Shown: positions 21,058 through 22,045 of the stretch, piece by piece | How positions within the stretch are numbered: position 1 is the first letter of the stretch | How the letters are laid out: every line of letters starts with the position of its first letter | DNA from: Pseudomonas viciae | Lineage (GTDB): Bacteria; Pseudomonadota; Gammaproteobacteria; Pseudomonadales; Pseudomonadaceae | Assembly: GCF_004786035.1 (NCBI RefSeq) | Contig: NZ_CP035089.1 | Location: 1-22,045 of the forward strand | Reading direction: 5' to 3' | DNA length: 22,045 nucleotides | The notes under the pieces: generated by a model | The model's database searches: none | What the model was told of the DNA's origin: nothing | The model's input: the letters and a program-made list of their open reading frames with translations, nothing else | Position numbers and translations under genes: made by a program

Positions 21058-21384
21058 ATGCGTGCCGCAATGACAGCTGAAGAGCTTTTTCAGGATCTGA
21101 GGAAGATGCCAGCCGCGGAACGGCAAAAATTCTTTGTCATTTTGTCTGCGAAAGCCTTTTCTGAGGAGAAAGACTCTACTCACGAAGAGGTTTTCGGTCA
21201 TCTGACCAATGATGAGTTTACGAGCTCCGAAGCTGCAGAATACCTAGAGGTTTCGACATCGACATTTCGACGCTATATCAAGAAGGAGCAGCTGGTTCCG
21301 AGCTCGTCTGTAGGCCGTAATCTGATGTTCGATGTACCTACATTGAAAGCATTCAAAAGAGCTCTGAAAACAGCCAAAGGCTGA
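21058..21384 (+). CDS. HTH antitoxin/regulator of the RelE-type toxin
   Basis: A 108-residue protein starting at ATG 21058 (GAGGT about 10 bases upstream), 11 bases after the toxin gene. The N-terminal half is helical and acidic (AEELFQDLRKMPAAERQKFF), suited to wrapping a basic toxin. The C-terminal half, FTSSEAAEYLEVSTSTFRRY, IKKEQLVPSSSVGRN, is an excisionase/MerR-type winged HTH for operator binding. It probably neutralises the toxin and represses the operon together with it. A pure regulator without antitoxin activity cannot be excluded. Confidence 0.78.
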   Translation: MRAAMTAEELFQDLRKMPAAERQKFFVILSAKAFSEEKDSTHEEVFGHLTNDEFTSSEAAEYLEVSTSTFRRYIKKEQLVPSSSVGRNLMFDVPTLKAFKRALKTAKG

Positions 21385-21678
21385 TGCTGTCGCATTGAGG
21401 CTGCTTCAGGGCATTCTTTTCTTGCTGATCTGATGAAGTCGCCGACGCCGTGTTTTGCCTGCCCTGCCCTGCCCTGCCCTGTGATGTGTAGGGCCATCTA
21501 CTAACTCCTCAGCGCAAACCTCTATGGCCTCAACCTGACAGGCCGAATGCTTGGCGTACGCCCCCCCCCCGTTTTATCTACCCTCGCCCCGAAGGTTTAT
21601 CAAATTTAAGACCCTTCAACCATCGATAGGCTAAGACTATGGTGAAGACTCGTATATCACCGACATTCCAATTAATGT
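21385..21678. repeat. Gap with GCCCT pentamers and a C10 run
   Basis: Four perfect GCCCT repeats (21461-21480), preceded by a partial copy, and ten C (21561-21570). No gene is seen. Both tracts are slippage-prone and are places where assembly length may be wrong. Confidence 0.6.
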
Positions 21679-21726
21679 TTGACGTCCCATTTGTCGCTGT
21701 ATAGGCTTTGTTTTACTGGGTAAAAC
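21679..21726 (+). promoter_or_regulatory. Promoter and operator of the RHH gene
   Basis: A weak promoter, TTGACG (21679-21684) with TATAGG (21700-21705), spacer 15. The palindrome GTTTTAC-TGG-GTAAAAC (21710-21726) lies over the expected start point and 12 bases before the RHH gene, as expected for autorepression. Confidence 0.55.
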
Positions 21727-21738
21727 CGGATAAGACAC

Positions 21739-21936
21739 ATGACCTATAGCGAAAATCTGAAAATCATCAGTTTCAAGCTGCCAGCAGACAAAAAACTGGC
21801 TCTTGAGGCGCTGCTGCGTAAGCGGGGCACAAACACCTCAGTTTTTCTGCGGCAGGCGGTAATTGAGTTTTTGGAGCGCGAAGACGAAGGCAAGGAACAG
21901 CTGAAGCTGCCCCTTGGAGAGAAAATGAGATCGTAG
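21739..21936 (+). CDS. Ribbon-helix-helix (CopG-like) regulator
   Basis: A 65-residue protein; GGATAAG lies 6 bases upstream of the ATG. The strand LKIISFKLPADKKLALEALL leads into the turn KRGTNTSVFLRQAVIEFLER, the standard RHH_1 pattern: an alternating strand with Ser/Phe/Lys, helix A, then the conserved G-T-N and helix B. CopG-like proteins bind DNA as dimers of dimers and control plasmid copy number, or act as antitoxins or transfer regulators. No toxin follows: a strong terminator comes immediately after, so this is a single-gene unit that probably represses itself at 21710-21726. Confidence 0.85.
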   Translation: MTYSENLKIISFKLPADKKLALEALLRKRGTNTSVFLRQAVIEFLEREDEGKEQLKLPLGEKMRS

Positions 21937-21939
21937 AAA

Positions 21940-21973
21940 CCAAAAAGCCCCGCTTGCAGGCGGGGCTTTTTGG
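21940..21973. terminator. Strong bidirectional terminator after the RHH gene
   Basis: CCAAAAAGCCCCGC (21940-21953), loop TTGCAG, GCGGGGCTTTTTGG (21960-21973): 14 perfect pairs, with T tracts within the stem on both strands. The last 70 bases of the window show no gene. Confidence 0.92.
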
Positions 21974-22045
21974 AAAATTCGTGAAGGGCCAGATCTTGGC
22001 AGAGCGGAGCCCTTCAACCACTTGGTGAGCAGATTATGGCTTTCA

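Noticed and set aside
1..22045. tRNA genes, rRNA genes and complete insertion sequences
   Set aside because: I saw no tRNA-like cloverleaf, no rRNA segment and no transposase with terminal inverted repeats in the window.

Overview
This window looks like a stretch of a low-copy, mobilisable plasmid from a gammaproteobacterium, most likely a Pseudomonas. The evidence is gene content: a ColE2/pPT23A-type replicase gene, a small ParA partition pair, a MOBP relaxase, traX/traY-type genes of an I-type (T4B) conjugation system, plasmid tyrosine recombinases and short toxin-antitoxin or ribbon-helix-helix genes. I see no chromosomal housekeeping genes, no rRNA or tRNA, no complete insertion sequence and no CRISPR array. 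The host assignment is inference.

Layout. 1-1367: a replicase gene broken by three frameshifts. 1773-3200: a parA-parB-like operon (minus strand) with three clusters of a 7-bp AATTRTG repeat, one of them inside the parA promoter. 3258-4354: small minus-strand genes, including a 34-codon antitoxin-like ORF coupled to the gene before it. 4412-7360: the mobilisation region, with an oriT candidate, nine perfect 9-bp repeats, mobC, relaxase and two small genes, closed by a terminator. 7393-10937: a minus-strand operon of a small membrane protein, TraX-like, TraY/DotA and a probable entry-exclusion protein. No other transfer-apparatus genes lie in the window. 11180-13919: accessory minus-strand genes (an unknown protein with a GNAT acetyltransferase, two very small genes, and an RHH plus EVE-like protein). 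13986-17611: two modules of 'small gene + tyrosine recombinase'; the first is intact and the second is decayed, and a 337-residue winged-helix-like protein and two repeat arrays lie between them. 17661-20214: small regulatory-type genes around an iteron-like array. 20371-21973: a terminator pair with an embedded promoter, a RelE-type toxin with its HTH antitoxin, and an RHH gene with its own operator and terminator.

How the parts work together. Stability would come from parAB with its repeats, the recombinase (multimer resolution is a plausible role) and the toxin-antitoxin pair. Transfer would come from the relaxase acting on oriT, with traX/traY/exc as part of, or a remnant of, an I-type mating apparatus. 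The replicase is broken, so replication must come from elsewhere. Two candidates are visible: the HTH gene at 18932-19414 with its upstream array, and the gene at 15350-16363 with its downstream repeats.

The most interesting signal is a set of 18-bp dyads, GGAGAC-N6-GTCTCC. Four copies lie at a 22-23 bp period (19577-19662), followed by A-tracts; one further degenerate copy lies in the leader of the adjacent HTH gene and one lies at 18131-18148. This has the geometry of an iteron origin or a multi-operator control region, and I do not recognise it as a described system.
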